Shown here in pieces: positions 51,346-59,587 of a DNA stretch of 64,000 nucleotides; within the stretch, counting starts at the first letter, position 1; each line of letters begins with the position of its first letter. This DNA comes from Rubrobacter taiwanensis (lineage in GTDB: Bacteria > Actinomycetota > Rubrobacteria > Rubrobacterales > Rubrobacteraceae): positions 186,001-250,000 of the forward strand of contig NZ_SKBU01000006.1 in the NCBI RefSeq assembly GCF_004337705.1, read 5' to 3'. The position numbers and the translations under genes are program-made. A model generated the notes under the pieces. It was given only the letters and a program-made list of their open reading frames with translations. It made no database searches and had not been told where the DNA came from.

Positions 51346-52086
51346 TTGCCCCCAGTTACTATTAGTCCGGCCCCCAAGACGCGCAGAGGAAACGAGCCCA
51401 AAGTCCCCCGCACCACCGCCCAGCCGACGAACCGGCTCCGACTGCAGGAGGCAGAGTGCAAAGAGCTGCTGCGACTGCTCGCCAACACCGGCGTGCGGGC
51501 CGCCGTCCGCCGGTACGTGCGCGGCCAGAGCGTTCTGGATGACGGAAGCGCGAACGCCCTCTACATCCTCACGGAGGGCGCGATTAAGGCCGCCAGATAC
51601 CTGCCCCGGGGCAAGCTGGACCTGCAGCTGCTCGGTCCGTGGGACGCCTTCGGCCGCATGACACCCGCCGGAGAACCCCTGCTGCCAGACGGAGCCGTAG
51701 CCGTGACCGAGACCGAGATAGTCAAGATCCCGGGCATCTTCCTGAAGCGCGCGGCGAAGATGCAGCCGGAGATCGCGCTCCGAATCGCCACCCTGCAGGA
51801 GATCAAGACCCTCGAATATGAAGAACGCGCAACCCGGCTGCTCGCCCGTAGCACCCAGACCCGCCTCGCCGACCTGCTGCTCTGGCTGAACCGTAAGTTC
51901 GGCGACGCCGAACAGCGCATCCCACTGCGCCTCACCCACGAAGAACTGGCAGCCATGATCGGCTGCACCCGCGAATCGGTCAACGAAGCCATGCTCGGCC
52001 TGCGCCGCAGAGGCCTGGTCTCAATCGAGCGGGGCCGTATACAACTCCTCGAACCCACCGCACTCGCCGACCTCCGCAATACCTGA
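51346..52086 (+). CDS. Crp/Fnr-family regulator
   Basis: A 246-residue regulator with an N-terminal cyclic-nucleotide-fold effector domain (YVRGQSVLDDGSANALYIL, GPWDAFGRM) and a C-terminal HTH (LTHEELAAMIGCTRESVNEA), where E..SV suits an FNR/CRP-type TGTGA or TTGAT site. No Cys cluster is present, so it is not an FNR-type oxygen sensor; the cAMP-site PRGELS-like motif is weak. TTG start with AGGTGGATCAGG upstream. It lies downstream of the two-component system and 115 nt before the TauE gene. Confidence 0.88.
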   Translation: MPPVTISPAPKTRRGNEPKVPRTTAQPTNRLRLQEAECKELLRLLANTGVRAAVRRYVRGQSVLDDGSANALYILTEGAIKAARYLPRGKLDLQLLGPWDAFGRMTPAGEPLLPDGAVAVTETEIVKIPGIFLKRAAKMQPEIALRIATLQEIKTLEYEERATRLLARSTQTRLADLLLWLNRKFGDAEQRIPLRLTHEELAAMIGCTRESVNEAMLGLRRRGLVSIERGRIQLLEPTALADLRNT

Positions 52087-52120
52087 GACCCGCCACCCGG
52101 CACATTTTTTACCTCCCCCC

Positions 52121-52149
52121 TTGACTCCCGCCAGCCAGATGGATATAGT
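52121..52149 (+). promoter_or_regulatory. Promoter of the TauE/SafE gene
   Basis: TTGACT (52121-52126), a 17-bp spacer, TATAGT (52144-52149, 5 of 6). Transcription would start near 52156, inside the conserved sulfur element. Confidence 0.75.
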
Positions 52150-52154
52150 CCACA

Positions 52155-52178
52155 AAGTCTAGTTATTAGATAGGCAAA
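52155..52178 (+). promoter_or_regulatory. Conserved 24-bp sulfur operator, copy 1
   Basis: AAGTCTA, then TnAnT-type AT-rich bases, then ATAGGnAAA. It matches the element before the sulfate-binding-protein gene at 18 of 24 positions, and both begin 4-5 bp after the -10 box, a repressor position. Confidence 0.65.
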
Positions 52179-52201
52179 ATTAGGAAAAGGGGTTTTTCGG
52201 G

Positions 52202-53068
52202 TTGCAGAACTTCATACTTCTGGCGCTGATGGGGCTCATCGCCCAGTTGGTGGACGGGTCGCTGGGGATGGCTTACGGGGTCACATCCACGACGCTCTTA
52301 CTTTCTCTGGGGATCACTCCGGCGCTGGCTTCGGCCAGTGTACACATTGCGGAGGTGGGCACGACGTTTGCCTCGGGGGTTTCGCATTGGAAGTTTGGCA
52401 ATGTGGACTGGGTGAAGGTTGGATGGATGGCGGTTCCGGGCGGGATTGGTGCTTTCTTTGGGGCGGCGGTACTGACTTCTGTCTCTGCGGAGGCGGCGGC
52501 TCCGCTGGTGGCGATCTTCCTCTTCTGTTTGGGGGCGTACATTCTGGTTCGCTTCTCCTTCCGGCGGCGGGAGCGGCCGGTTGTGGTCAAGCCGATCGCA
52601 CGGAGGTTTCTTGCGCCGCTGGGGTTCGGGGCTGGGTTCCTGGACGCTGCGGGTGGCGGGGGGTGGGGTCCGATCTCCACGCCCACGCTTCTCTCTTCCG
52701 GGAGGATGGAGCCGCGCAAGGTCGTGGGAACGGTGGACACCAGCGAGTTTGTAGTTGCCTCGGCTGCCAGTGTCGGGTTTCTGCTGGCGCTGAGCTTCAC
52801 CGAAGTTCCCTGGAACATAGTCGGGGCTCTTCTGGCGGGCGGGGTGGTGGCGGCTCCCGTGGCGGCCTGGGTCGTGCGGGTCTTGCCCGCCCGCATCCTG
52901 GGCACGGCAGTCGGGGGGATCATCCTGCTCACCAATGCCCGGACGTTCATGAGCGCGGTGGGGATCGAAGGTATCGCGGCCGATCTCGTCTACGCCGCCA
53001 TAGCCGCCGTCTGGCTGGCTGCACTCGTCCACGCGGTTCTCGTCAACCGGCGGGCTGCGGCTACTTAA
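52202..53068 (+). CDS. TauE/SafE-family sulfite/sulfonate exporter
   Basis: A 288-residue membrane protein with about eight hydrophobic segments, the family repeat GLIAQLVDGSLGMAYGVTST at the N terminus and FGAGFLDAAGGGGWGPI in the second half. TauE/SafE proteins export or import sulfite, sulfonates or related anions. It shares promoter layout with the sulfate importer, so it is probably part of sulfur supply; import of a sulfur anion is as likely as sulfite export. TTG start after AAAAGGGG. Confidence 0.87.
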   Translation: MQNFILLALMGLIAQLVDGSLGMAYGVTSTTLLLSLGITPALASASVHIAEVGTTFASGVSHWKFGNVDWVKVGWMAVPGGIGAFFGAAVLTSVSAEAAAPLVAIFLFCLGAYILVRFSFRRRERPVVVKPIARRFLAPLGFGAGFLDAAGGGGWGPISTPTLLSSGRMEPRKVVGTVDTSEFVVASAASVGFLLALSFTEVPWNIVGALLAGGVVAAPVAAWVVRVLPARILGTAVGGIILLTNARTFMSAVGIEGIAADLVYAAIAAVWLAALVHAVLVNRRAAAT

Positions 53069-53078
53069 GAGAGCGTTC

Positions 53079-54032
53079 TCACGCGAACGTCCGGCTCCGG
53101 GATGCGCGGACGTGGACGCGGTCGCCGGGTTTCAGGTCCAGCTCGCGGGCCGTCCGGCGCGGGATCTGGGCCCAGAGATCTTCCCCGCCGGAGAGGCGCA
53201 GGTGCACGCGCACCTCGAAGCCCAGGTGCAGCACGCCGTCGACGGCCGCCGGCACCGTGGAGTCGTCTCCGTCGAGCAGGATCTCCACATCGTGGGGGCG
53301 GATGAGGGCGTCCCGCATGCGGGTCACCGGGCCGACGAAGCTCATCACGAACTCGCTGGCCGGGCTCTCGTAGATCTCCTCCGGCGTTCCGACCTGTTCG
53401 ACGCGGGCGTGGTTCATGACCACGATCTCGTTAGCGACCTCCATCGCCTCTTCCTGATCGTGGGTGACCAGCACGGTGGTCACCGGCATCTCCTCGTGCA
53501 GCCGCCGCAGCCAGCTCCGGAGCTCCTTGCGCACCGTCGCGTCCAGGGCCCCGAACGGTTCGTCCAGCAGCAGGACCTCCGGCTCGATGGCCAGCGCGCG
53601 GGCCAGCGCCATGCGCTGGCGCTGGCCGCCGGAGAGTTGGGCGGGATAGCGGTGCGCAAACCCTGCGAGCTGCACCAGCTCCAGCAGCTCGCCCACTCTC
53701 TTGCGTATCTGTTCCTTCGGACGCTTGCGGATCTCGAGCCCGAACGCTACGTTCTCCCACACGGTCATGTGCTTGAAGGCCGCGTAGTGCTGGAACACGA
53801 AGCCCACCCCCCGCCGCTGCGGCGGCGTCCGGGTCTTGTCCTCGCCGGAGATGACGACCTCGCCGGCATCCGGCTCCTCAAGGCCCGCGATCACGCGCAG
53901 AAGGGTGGACTTACCGCTCCCGCTCGGTCCCAGCAGGGCCGTCAGCGAGCCGTTCGGGATCTCCAGTGAGACCTCGTCCAGGGCCACGAACTCTCCGAAC
54001 CTCTTGGACACGTTGCGAACGGTGATTCCCAC
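53079..54032 (-). CDS. cysA: Sulfate/thiosulfate ABC transporter ATPase
   Basis: A 317-residue ATPase. Walker [13 protein letters not shown]-loop [17 protein letters not shown] (the HMTV context is typical of CysA), signature [15 protein letters not shown], Walker [13 protein letters not shown], switch His [10 protein letters not shown]-terminal TOBE-like domain about 240-317. It energises the CysTW permease. Its start overlaps the cysW stop by one base; it is the last gene of the sulfate operon. Confidence 0.95.
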   Translation of the reverse strand: MGITVRNVSKRFGEFVALDEVSLEIPNGSLTALLGPSGSGKSTLLRVIAGLEEPDAGEVVISGEDKTRTPPQRRGVGFVFQHYAAFKHMTVWENVAFGLEIRKRPKEQIRKRVGELLELVQLAGFAHRYPAQLSGGQRQRMALARALAIEPEVLLLDEPFGALDATVRKELRSWLRRLHEEMPVTTVLVTHDQEEAMEVANEIVVMNHARVEQVGTPEEIYESPASEFVMSFVGPVTRMRDALIRPHDVEILLDGDDSTVPAAVDGVLHLGFEVRVHLRLSGGEDLWAQIPRRTARELDLKPGDRVHVRASRSRTFA

Positions 54033-54826
54033 TACGTCTTCTCCTCCTTCGGTCTTAGCAGGTTCATCGCGAAGAGAGTGCCCAGGGCCAGCAGCGCCAG
54101 CACCACCGAGGCAGCGTACGCTCCGGTCATATCGAACGCCTGGAAGCGGTCCTCCACGTGCAGCGTCAGGGTCTGGGTGCGGCCGATGATCCGGCCCGAG
54201 ACGACGGCCACCGCGCCGAACTCGCCGAGCGCTTTGGCGGTGGTGAGCACGACGCCGTAGGCGACGCCGGGGCGGATGGAGGGCAGCGTAATGCGCCAGA
54301 AGGTCTGCCAGGACGAGGCTCCCAGCGTGGCGGCGGCCTGCTCCTGCTCGGTGCCGATCTCCCGCAGCACCGGGGCCACCTCCCGCACCACGAACGGCAG
54401 CGAGACGAAGACGGTCGCCAGGATTATCCCGGGCAGGGAGAAGATGATGCGTATCCCGTACTCGGCGAGGTGGCTCCCGAACCAGCCGTAGGTCCCGTAG
54501 ACCAGGATCAGGGCCAGCCCCACCACCACGGGCGAGACCGCGAGCGGCAGGTCCACCAGCGCGCTCAGAAGCCGCTTGCCCGGGAAGTCGTGCCGCACGA
54601 GCACGATGGCGCAGAGGATCCCGAAGGCGGTGTTGGCGACCACCGCGACGAGCGCCGCCAGCACCGTGATCCGGAACGCGTTCAGCGCAGCAGGCTCGGC
54701 AACAGAGCTCCAGAAAGGTCCCAGGCCGTCCCGGAAGGTGAGCCAGAACACCGTCGCCACCGGCAGGATTATGAGGAACCCCAGGTAGCCGAGCGCGACG
54801 GACCTCAGCGCCAGCCTAGCCTTCAT
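54032..54826 (-). CDS. cysW: Sulfate ABC transporter permease
   Basis: A 264-residue permease with about six membrane segments. The permease loop is [37 protein letters not shown] in the middle, and [21 protein letters not shown] is characteristic of CysW. It pairs with CysT to form the sulfate channel. It starts within the last codons of cysT (11-base overlap). Confidence 0.93.
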   Translation of the reverse strand: MKARLALRSVALGYLGFLIILPVATVFWLTFRDGLGPFWSSVAEPAALNAFRITVLAALVAVVANTAFGILCAIVLVRHDFPGKRLLSALVDLPLAVSPVVVGLALILVYGTYGWFGSHLAEYGIRIIFSLPGIILATVFVSLPFVVREVAPVLREIGTEQEQAAATLGASSWQTFWRITLPSIRPGVAYGVVLTTAKALGEFGAVAVVSGRIIGRTQTLTLHVEDRFQAFDMTGAYAASVVLALLALGTLFAMNLLRPKEEKT

Positions 54827-55595
54827 GACGCAACCACCTGCCCTGCAGGACGTTCATCCCCACGAGCGCCAGCAGCGAGAACGCGAGCAACACGACCGAG
54901 ACGGCCGCAGCCGCCGGAATGTCTCCACCCTCGATCCGGCCGAAGATGTACACCGAGGCCACCTGAGTCTCGAACGGGATGTTCCCCGTGACCAGCACTA
55001 CCGCCCCGAACTCCCCGATGGAGCGTGCGAAGCTGAGCCCCGCCCCGGAGAAGATCGCCGGCGCCAGATTGGGCAGGATGATGCGCCTGAAGATGGTGAA
55101 CCTCCCGGCCCCGAGCGAGGCCGCAGCCTCCTCCATGTCCGTGTCCAGCTCCATCAGAACCGGCTGCACCGCCCTCACCACGAACGGCAGCGTCACGAAG
55201 AGCAGGGCGACGACCACCGCAACCGGCGAGTAGGCCACGTCTATCCCGACCGGGCTGCCCGGCCCGTAGAGCACGAGCAGCGTCAGGCTCGCCACGATCG
55301 TCGGCAGCGCGAACGGCAGGTCTATGATCGAGTTGACGAGCCCCCGCCCCCGGAACGAGTCGCGCACCAGCACCCACGCTATGAGCGTCCCCATCGCGGC
55401 GTTGATCGCCACCACCGCGAGCGCCGCGCCGAAGGTGAGCCTCAGAGCCGAGAGAGCCTCCGGAGTGGTCACGGCCGACCAGAACTCCCCGGGCCCGCCC
55501 TCGCCCGAGGCCCACGCGACCGCGGCGAGCGGGATGAGCACCACCAGGCTCAGGTAGGTGATCGCAACCCCGCGACCCAGCATACCCCCGCTCAC
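54816..55595 (-). CDS. cysT: Sulfate ABC transporter permease
   Basis: A 259-residue permease. The coupling loop is MEEAAASLGAGRFTIFRRI, and RSIGEFGAVVLVTGNIPFETQ is the CysT/CysU hallmark. About six membrane segments. It starts inside the end of the binding-protein gene (4-base overlap), so the operon is tightly coupled. The protein is somewhat shorter at the N terminus than E. coli CysU. Confidence 0.93.
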   Translation of the reverse strand: MSGGMLGRGVAITYLSLVVLIPLAAVAWASGEGGPGEFWSAVTTPEALSALRLTFGAALAVVAINAAMGTLIAWVLVRDSFRGRGLVNSIIDLPFALPTIVASLTLLVLYGPGSPVGIDVAYSPVAVVVALLFVTLPFVVRAVQPVLMELDTDMEEAAASLGAGRFTIFRRIILPNLAPAIFSGAGLSFARSIGEFGAVVLVTGNIPFETQVASVYIFGRIEGGDIPAAAAVSVVLLAFSLLALVGMNVLQGRWLRHEG

Positions 55596-56596
55596 CGCAC
55601 GCCCCCCGCCTCGCGCAGGATCTGCGTGACGATCCCGTCCTCCGGGTCGAAGAAGCGCTCGTCTGCCGCCTCCCAGCCCCCGAAGTCCTCGATGGTGAAG
55701 AGCTTTTCGGGCTCGGGATAGTCGAACTCCGCCCGGATCTCCGGCACCACGGGCCGGTAGCCCTCCTCCCCGAAGATGCGCTGCGCTTCCGGCGAGTAGA
55801 GGAACTCCAGAAACTCCCGCGCTTTCTCCGGGTTCTCCCCCGTCTCGGTGACGGCGTAGGGGTTCTCGATGAGGATGGTCGCCTCGGGAACGACGTACTC
55901 GACGTCGTAGCCCATCTCGCGGGCGATGATGGCCTCGCTCTCGTAGGCGATCATCACATCCCCCTTCCCCCCGACGAAGGTCTGCAACGACTCCCGCGCA
56001 CTCTTGTCCTGCACCGAAACGTTCTCGAAGAGCCGCCGCACGTACTCCGCTGCCTCCTCCTCAGATCCCCCCCGCGCAAGCTGCGCCCCGTAAGCCGCCA
56101 GCACGTTCCACTTCGCCCCGCCAGAGGTCGCCGGGCTCGGCGTGATCACATCCACCCCCGGCCGGATCAGATCCTCCCACCCCCGGATGCCCTCCGGATT
56201 CCCCCGGCGTACCACCAAAACCACCACCGAGTTGGTGACCATCCCCCGGTACTCGTTCCCGTCCCAGTCCTCGGCTACCACCCCAGCCTCCACCAGCCGC
56301 CGCATGTCCGGCTCCAGCGAAAATCCCACCACGTCCGCCGGTAACCCGGCCTCTACCGCCCGGCTCTGCTCGCCCGAAGCCCCATAGGACATCTCGAACT
56401 CCACCCCCCGCCCCCACTCGGTTCGCTGAAAGGCGTCCATGACCTCCGCGTAAGCCTCGCGCGGCGTAGAATAGGCAGCCAGAAGCAACACCCTATCCCC
56501 GCCGCTCAACGCCACACCACACCCAAACACAGAGAACCCCGTGATAAACAACGCTATCGCAGATGCCAGCCTCAGCACCCAGCCTCCACTCACCAT
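55592..56596 (-). CDS. sbp: Sulfate-binding lipoprotein
   Basis: A 334-residue substrate-binding protein. Hydrophobic N terminus with lipobox FGCG, then LLAAYSTPREAYAEVMDAF, ASGEQSRAVEAGLPADVVGF, and TPSPATSGGAKWNVLAAYGA, which forms the anion-binding site in Sbp/CysP. It captures sulfate or thiosulfate outside the membrane. First gene of the operon; its promoter has the sulfur element at the transcription start. ATG 56596 has only a weak ribosome site. Confidence 0.93.
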   Translation of the reverse strand: MVSGGWVLRLASAIALFITGFSVFGCGVALSGGDRVLLLAAYSTPREAYAEVMDAFQRTEWGRGVEFEMSYGASGEQSRAVEAGLPADVVGFSLEPDMRRLVEAGVVAEDWDGNEYRGMVTNSVVVLVVRRGNPEGIRGWEDLIRPGVDVITPSPATSGGAKWNVLAAYGAQLARGGSEEEAAEYVRRLFENVSVQDKSARESLQTFVGGKGDVMIAYESEAIIAREMGYDVEYVVPEATILIENPYAVTETGENPEKAREFLEFLYSPEAQRIFGEEGYRPVVPEIRAEFDYPEPEKLFTIEDFGGWEAADERFFDPEDGIVTQILREAGGVR

Positions 56597-56603
56597 AGAC
56601 CAC

Positions 56604-56627
56604 TTTACCTATTAATTTAATAGACTT
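56604..56627 (-). promoter_or_regulatory. Conserved 24-bp sulfur operator, copy 2
   Basis: On the minus strand AAGTCTATTAAATTAATAGG then TAAA. The AT-rich centre is nearly palindromic (TATTAAATTAATA). It begins 4 bp after the -10 box. 18 of 24 positions match copy 1 at 52155. Confidence 0.65.
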
Positions 56628-56631
56628 GGTG

Positions 56632-56660
56632 AGGATATTGATATCGGAGGTGGAAGTCAA
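56632..56660 (-). promoter_or_regulatory. Promoter of the sulfate importer operon
   Basis: On the minus strand TTGACT (56660-56655), 17-bp spacer, TATCCT (56637-56632). The same -35 and spacing as the TauE promoter. Confidence 0.7.
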
Positions 56661-56696
56661 GGTTGGGGGATTCGTTCGAAGCGCGTTCATATGTCG

Positions 56697-56725
56697 TTGA
56701 AAAAGCGGGTGGGATGGGTTACTGT
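56697..56725 (+). promoter_or_regulatory. Possible promoter of formaldehyde dehydrogenase gene
   Basis: TTGAAA (56697-56702), 17-bp spacer, TACTGT (56720-56725). The -35 is good (5 of 6), the -10 poor (3 of 6). It would leave a leader of about 145 nt that contains a small ORF at 56781. Confidence 0.35.
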
Positions 56726-56780
56726 TCTGTAGTAGCCATTAGCACATTGGGGAAAGGTTCGTGTTGAGGAGGTGAGTTTC

Positions 56781-56888
56781 GTGGGCTCTCTTGCGGGAGC
56801 TGGGGCGGTTCGTCCTCCGCCGGGGGCGGGGTTGTTCCGGCATTGGGTGAGAAGTGGAGGAAGGAGAGGATCTTCCGATGGCGGATAA
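56781..56888 (+). CDS. Possible 35-codon leader ORF
   Basis: A GTG with a strong GAGGAGGTGA site five to six bases upstream opens a 35-codon frame (MGSLAGAGAVRPPPGAG and an Arg/Gly-rich end) whose TAA at 56886 overlaps the start of the dehydrogenase gene out of frame. It could couple or tune translation of the downstream gene. In GC-rich DNA such frames also occur by chance, so the case rests on the ribosome site and overlap. Confidence 0.35.
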   Translation: MGSLAGAGAVRPPPGAGLFRHWVRSGGRRGSSDGG

Positions 56889-58089
56889 TCGGGTCGTCGT
56901 CTACAAGGGGCCTGGTCAGGTAGCTGTAGAGCCCATCGACTTTCCCAAGCTCGAGGTGCCTGACGACGTAGCCGAGGGGGTTGGGCTCAAGAAGAAGGCT
57001 GAGCACGGCGTCATACTGAAGGTCGTTTCGACCAACATCTGCGGTTCGGACCAGCACATGGTGCGGGGCCGTACGACGGCTCCGGTTGGTCAGACGCTGG
57101 GGCACGAGATCACGGGCGAGATCATCGAGAAGGGCAGCGACGTGCTCTTCTTGGAGGAGGGGGATCTCGTCTCGGTGCCGTTCAACATCGCCTGTGGGCG
57201 CTGCCGGATGTGCATGGAGCGCAAGACCGGGGTGTGTTTGAACGTCAATCCCGCCCGGCCGGGTGCGGCGTACGGGTATGTGGACATGGGCGGCTGGATC
57301 GGCGGTCAGGCCGAGTACGTCATGGTTCCGTTCGCGGACTTCAACTGCCTGAAGTTCCCGGACAAAGAGCAGGCGCTGGAGAAGATCCGGGATCTCACCA
57401 TGCTCTCGGACATCTTCCCCACCGGTTACCATGGGGCGTACACGGCCGGTGTGACGACCGGATCGACGGTGTACGTCGCCGGCGCGGGGCCTGTGGGGCT
57501 GGCGGCTGCGCACTCGGCGCAGCTTCTCGGGGCTGCCGTGGTGATAGTCGGCGACGCCATCCCGGAGCGGCTGGAGCAGGCGCGCAGCTTCGGCTGTGAG
57601 ACCGTAGACATCACGCTGGATACGCCCATCGAGGAGCAGATCGCGGACATCGTGGGTGAGCCGGTCGTTGACGCGGCGGTCGATGCCGTCGGGTTCGAGG
57701 CCCGCGGGCACGGTCCGGAGGCCCATGAGCAGCCCGCGACGGTGCTAAACGACATAATGTCCGTAACGCGCGTCGGCGGGAAGCTCGGCATTCCGGGGCT
57801 GTACGTGACCGGGGATCCGGGCGCGCCCGACCCGGACGCCCGTGAGGGCACGCTGAAGATCCGGATCGGCCTCGGCTGGGCCAAGAGCCACTCGTTCACC
57901 ACGGGGCAGTGTCCGGTCAAGAGGTACAACCGCGAGCTGATGATGGCGATCCTGCACGACAGGGCCCAGATCGCGAAGGCCGTGAACGCCACGGTCATCT
58001 CTTTGGACGACGCTCCTAAGGGCTATCAGGAGTTCGACCGGGGAGCGGCGAAGAAGTTCGTCATCGACCCGCACGGCATGATCAGCTAG
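56878..58089 (+). CDS. fdhA: Zinc-dependent formaldehyde dehydrogenase, glutathione-independent
   Basis: A 403-residue medium-chain dehydrogenase oxidising formaldehyde to formate with NAD+. Catalytic zinc ligands: C55 in STNICGSDQHM and H76/E77 in LGHEITG. Structural zinc Cys are in CGRCRMCMERKTGVC. GAGPVGLAAAHSAQLLGA is the NAD motif, and the insertion after AAYGYVDMGGWIGGQ is typical of Pseudomonas-type FdhA. ATG 56878 follows AGGAGAGGATC. A strong hairpin follows the gene. It supplies formate for the two formate dehydrogenases and removes formaldehyde from demethylation reactions. Confidence 0.93.
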   Translation: MADNRVVVYKGPGQVAVEPIDFPKLEVPDDVAEGVGLKKKAEHGVILKVVSTNICGSDQHMVRGRTTAPVGQTLGHEITGEIIEKGSDVLFLEEGDLVSVPFNIACGRCRMCMERKTGVCLNVNPARPGAAYGYVDMGGWIGGQAEYVMVPFADFNCLKFPDKEQALEKIRDLTMLSDIFPTGYHGAYTAGVTTGSTVYVAGAGPVGLAAAHSAQLLGAAVVIVGDAIPERLEQARSFGCETVDITLDTPIEEQIADIVGEPVVDAAVDAVGFEARGHGPEAHEQPATVLNDIMSVTRVGGKLGIPGLYVTGDPGAPDPDAREGTLKIRIGLGWAKSHSFTTGQCPVKRYNRELMMAILHDRAQIAKAVNATVISLDDAPKGYQEFDRGAAKKFVIDPHGMIS

Positions 58090-58103
58090 CCGGACCGTTC
58101 TCC

Positions 58104-58136
58104 GACGGCCGGGGGATGTGACATACCCCGGCCGTC
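58104..58136 (+). terminator. Rho-independent-type hairpin
   Basis: GACGGCCGGGG paired with CCCCGGCCGTC, 11 bp perfect stem around an 11-nt loop, no U-tract. It ends the formaldehyde dehydrogenase transcript. Confidence 0.8.
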
Positions 58137-58206
58137 CTCTGTCTGCGGGAACCCCCCTCATGCCCGCCCGGGCGTCCCTAAGGTTCGGCGCCGCGACGGC
58201 CGGCGA

Positions 58207-58440
58207 ATGGCGCTACTGCTCCTCCGTCACGCGCCCGACCCTGTAGCCCATCTTTTGCAGCTGGGCGAGCAGCCGGTACTCTGCGGCCTCCGGGTCGGCG
58301 TCGCCGAGGTACTTCAGGGGGACCTCCAGACCCGTGCGGTGCTCGGGGCCGAGGAAGTAGATCTCTATGGCATCCTTCCGCCGCCGGACCGCGGCCTCCG
58401 GGCAGAGCTCCAGGCTCGGCAGACCCATCAGGCGCAGCAC
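58207..58440 (-). CDS. Small unknown protein
   Basis: A 77-residue protein by coordinates, starting with GTG and including AIEIYFLGPEHRTGLEVPLK and ending in MGYRVGRVTEEQ. No family recognised. It begins 138 bp from fdhD on the other strand. Conservation beside fdhD would be the test of whether it belongs to formate metabolism. Confidence 0.45.
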
Positions 58441-58578
58441 CGTGTCGCCCCTTCACCGTCCCGGCGATCCGTCATAAGCCGCACTCCCTCCTCGCCTCCG
58501 TCTCAACACCCCGATTATATGTCTGGTGCCGGATCCCTCATCGGCTGGTAAACTCACGACTGGACCCGGGAGCGGAGG

Positions 58579-59436
58579 TTGCTGAAGAGAGGCGGAAAGC
58601 TAAGGCCCGGCAGCAAGGTCAAGACCCGGATGCGGGTGGTCCGGGACGGGGATGTGCGCCTGCGCTCCGACGTGCTGGCCACCGAAGAGCCGATGGAGAT
58701 CCGGCTCGCGGTCGGCGACGCGAGGCATACCGCCGCCGTCACCATGCGTACGCCCGGCGCGGACTTCGAGCTGGCCGCCGGCTTCCTCCACGGCGAGGGC
58801 ATCGTCGCCGGCCGGGAGGACATACTCAAGATCAGCTACTGCGTAGACCCGGAGGTAGACGCCGAGCAGCGGTACAACATCGTGAACGTGGAGCTGCGCC
58901 CGGGCCGCGAGTACGACCTGCGCTCCCTGGAGCGGCACTTCTACACCACGAGCGCCTGCGGCGTGTGCGGCAAAGCCAGTCTGGAGCAGCTGGAGCTGCG
59001 GGGCTGCCCGGTGATACCGCCCGGCCCGGAAGTTTCAGCGGAGGTCATCTACTCGTTGCCGGAGAAGCTGCGCGAAGCGCAAGCCCTCTTCGACTCCACC
59101 GGCGGCCTGCATGCCGCGGCCCTCTTCGACGCGAGCGGCGAGCTCGTCGCGCTCCGGGAGGATGTGGGCCGCCACAACGCCACCGACAAGCTCATCGGGT
59201 GGGCGCTGCTGGAGGGACGCATCCCGCTCTCAGAGCACATAGTCATGGTCAGCGGCCGCAGCAGCTTCGAGATCATGCAGAAGTGCCTGGCCGCCGGGGC
59301 TCCGCTGGTCTGTGCGGTCTCGGCGCCGAGCAGCCTGGCCGTGGATGTGGCGCGGGAGTTCGGCATGACGCTGGTGGGATTCTTGCGCGGTAACCGCTTC
59401 AACGTCTACGCAGGTTTCGAGCGCGTGGCGGTGTAG
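58579..59436 (+). CDS. fdhD: Formate dehydrogenase sulfurtransferase
   Basis: A 285-residue FdhD. It transfers sulfur from a cysteine desulfurase to the bis-MGD cofactor, an essential step in activating formate dehydrogenases. The key CxxC is in SACGVCGKAS near residue 133; FELAAGFLHGEGIV, LREDVGRHNATDKLIG and SGRSSFEIMQKCLAAG are the family signatures. TTG start with GGAGCGGAGG upstream. It serves both selenoprotein enzymes in the window; the gene lies on the strand opposite to the transporter genes with which it converges. Confidence 0.95.
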   Translation: MLKRGGKLRPGSKVKTRMRVVRDGDVRLRSDVLATEEPMEIRLAVGDARHTAAVTMRTPGADFELAAGFLHGEGIVAGREDILKISYCVDPEVDAEQRYNIVNVELRPGREYDLRSLERHFYTTSACGVCGKASLEQLELRGCPVIPPGPEVSAEVIYSLPEKLREAQALFDSTGGLHAAALFDASGELVALREDVGRHNATDKLIGWALLEGRIPLSEHIVMVSGRSSFEIMQKCLAAGAPLVCAVSAPSSLAVDVAREFGMTLVGFLRGNRFNVYAGFERVAV

Positions 59437-59441
59437 CGCTC

Positions 59442-59582
59442 CTACCCCGCAAACAACGCCATTACCCCGTCGAAGGTCTGGTAGACTCCCCAGGCGAGCG
59501 GGATCATCACGTAAGCCCAGAACAGGATGACCAGGATCCAGCTCCCTCCGGACGGCCTACCGCCGCTCTCCCGGTTCTCCAT
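59442..59582 (-). CDS. Small partner protein of OFA-family transporter
   Basis: A 46-residue protein with one membrane segment, SWILVILFWAYVMIPLAWG, followed by VYQTFDGVMALF. It matches the small subunit found beside oxalate/formate-type MFS transporters. The ATG is five bases after the MFS stop, so it is translated with the transporter. Probably a stability or assembly partner in the membrane. Confidence 0.75.
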   Translation of the reverse strand: MENRESGGRPSGGSWILVILFWAYVMIPLAWGVYQTFDGVMALFAG

Positions 59583-59587
59583 GGCGC

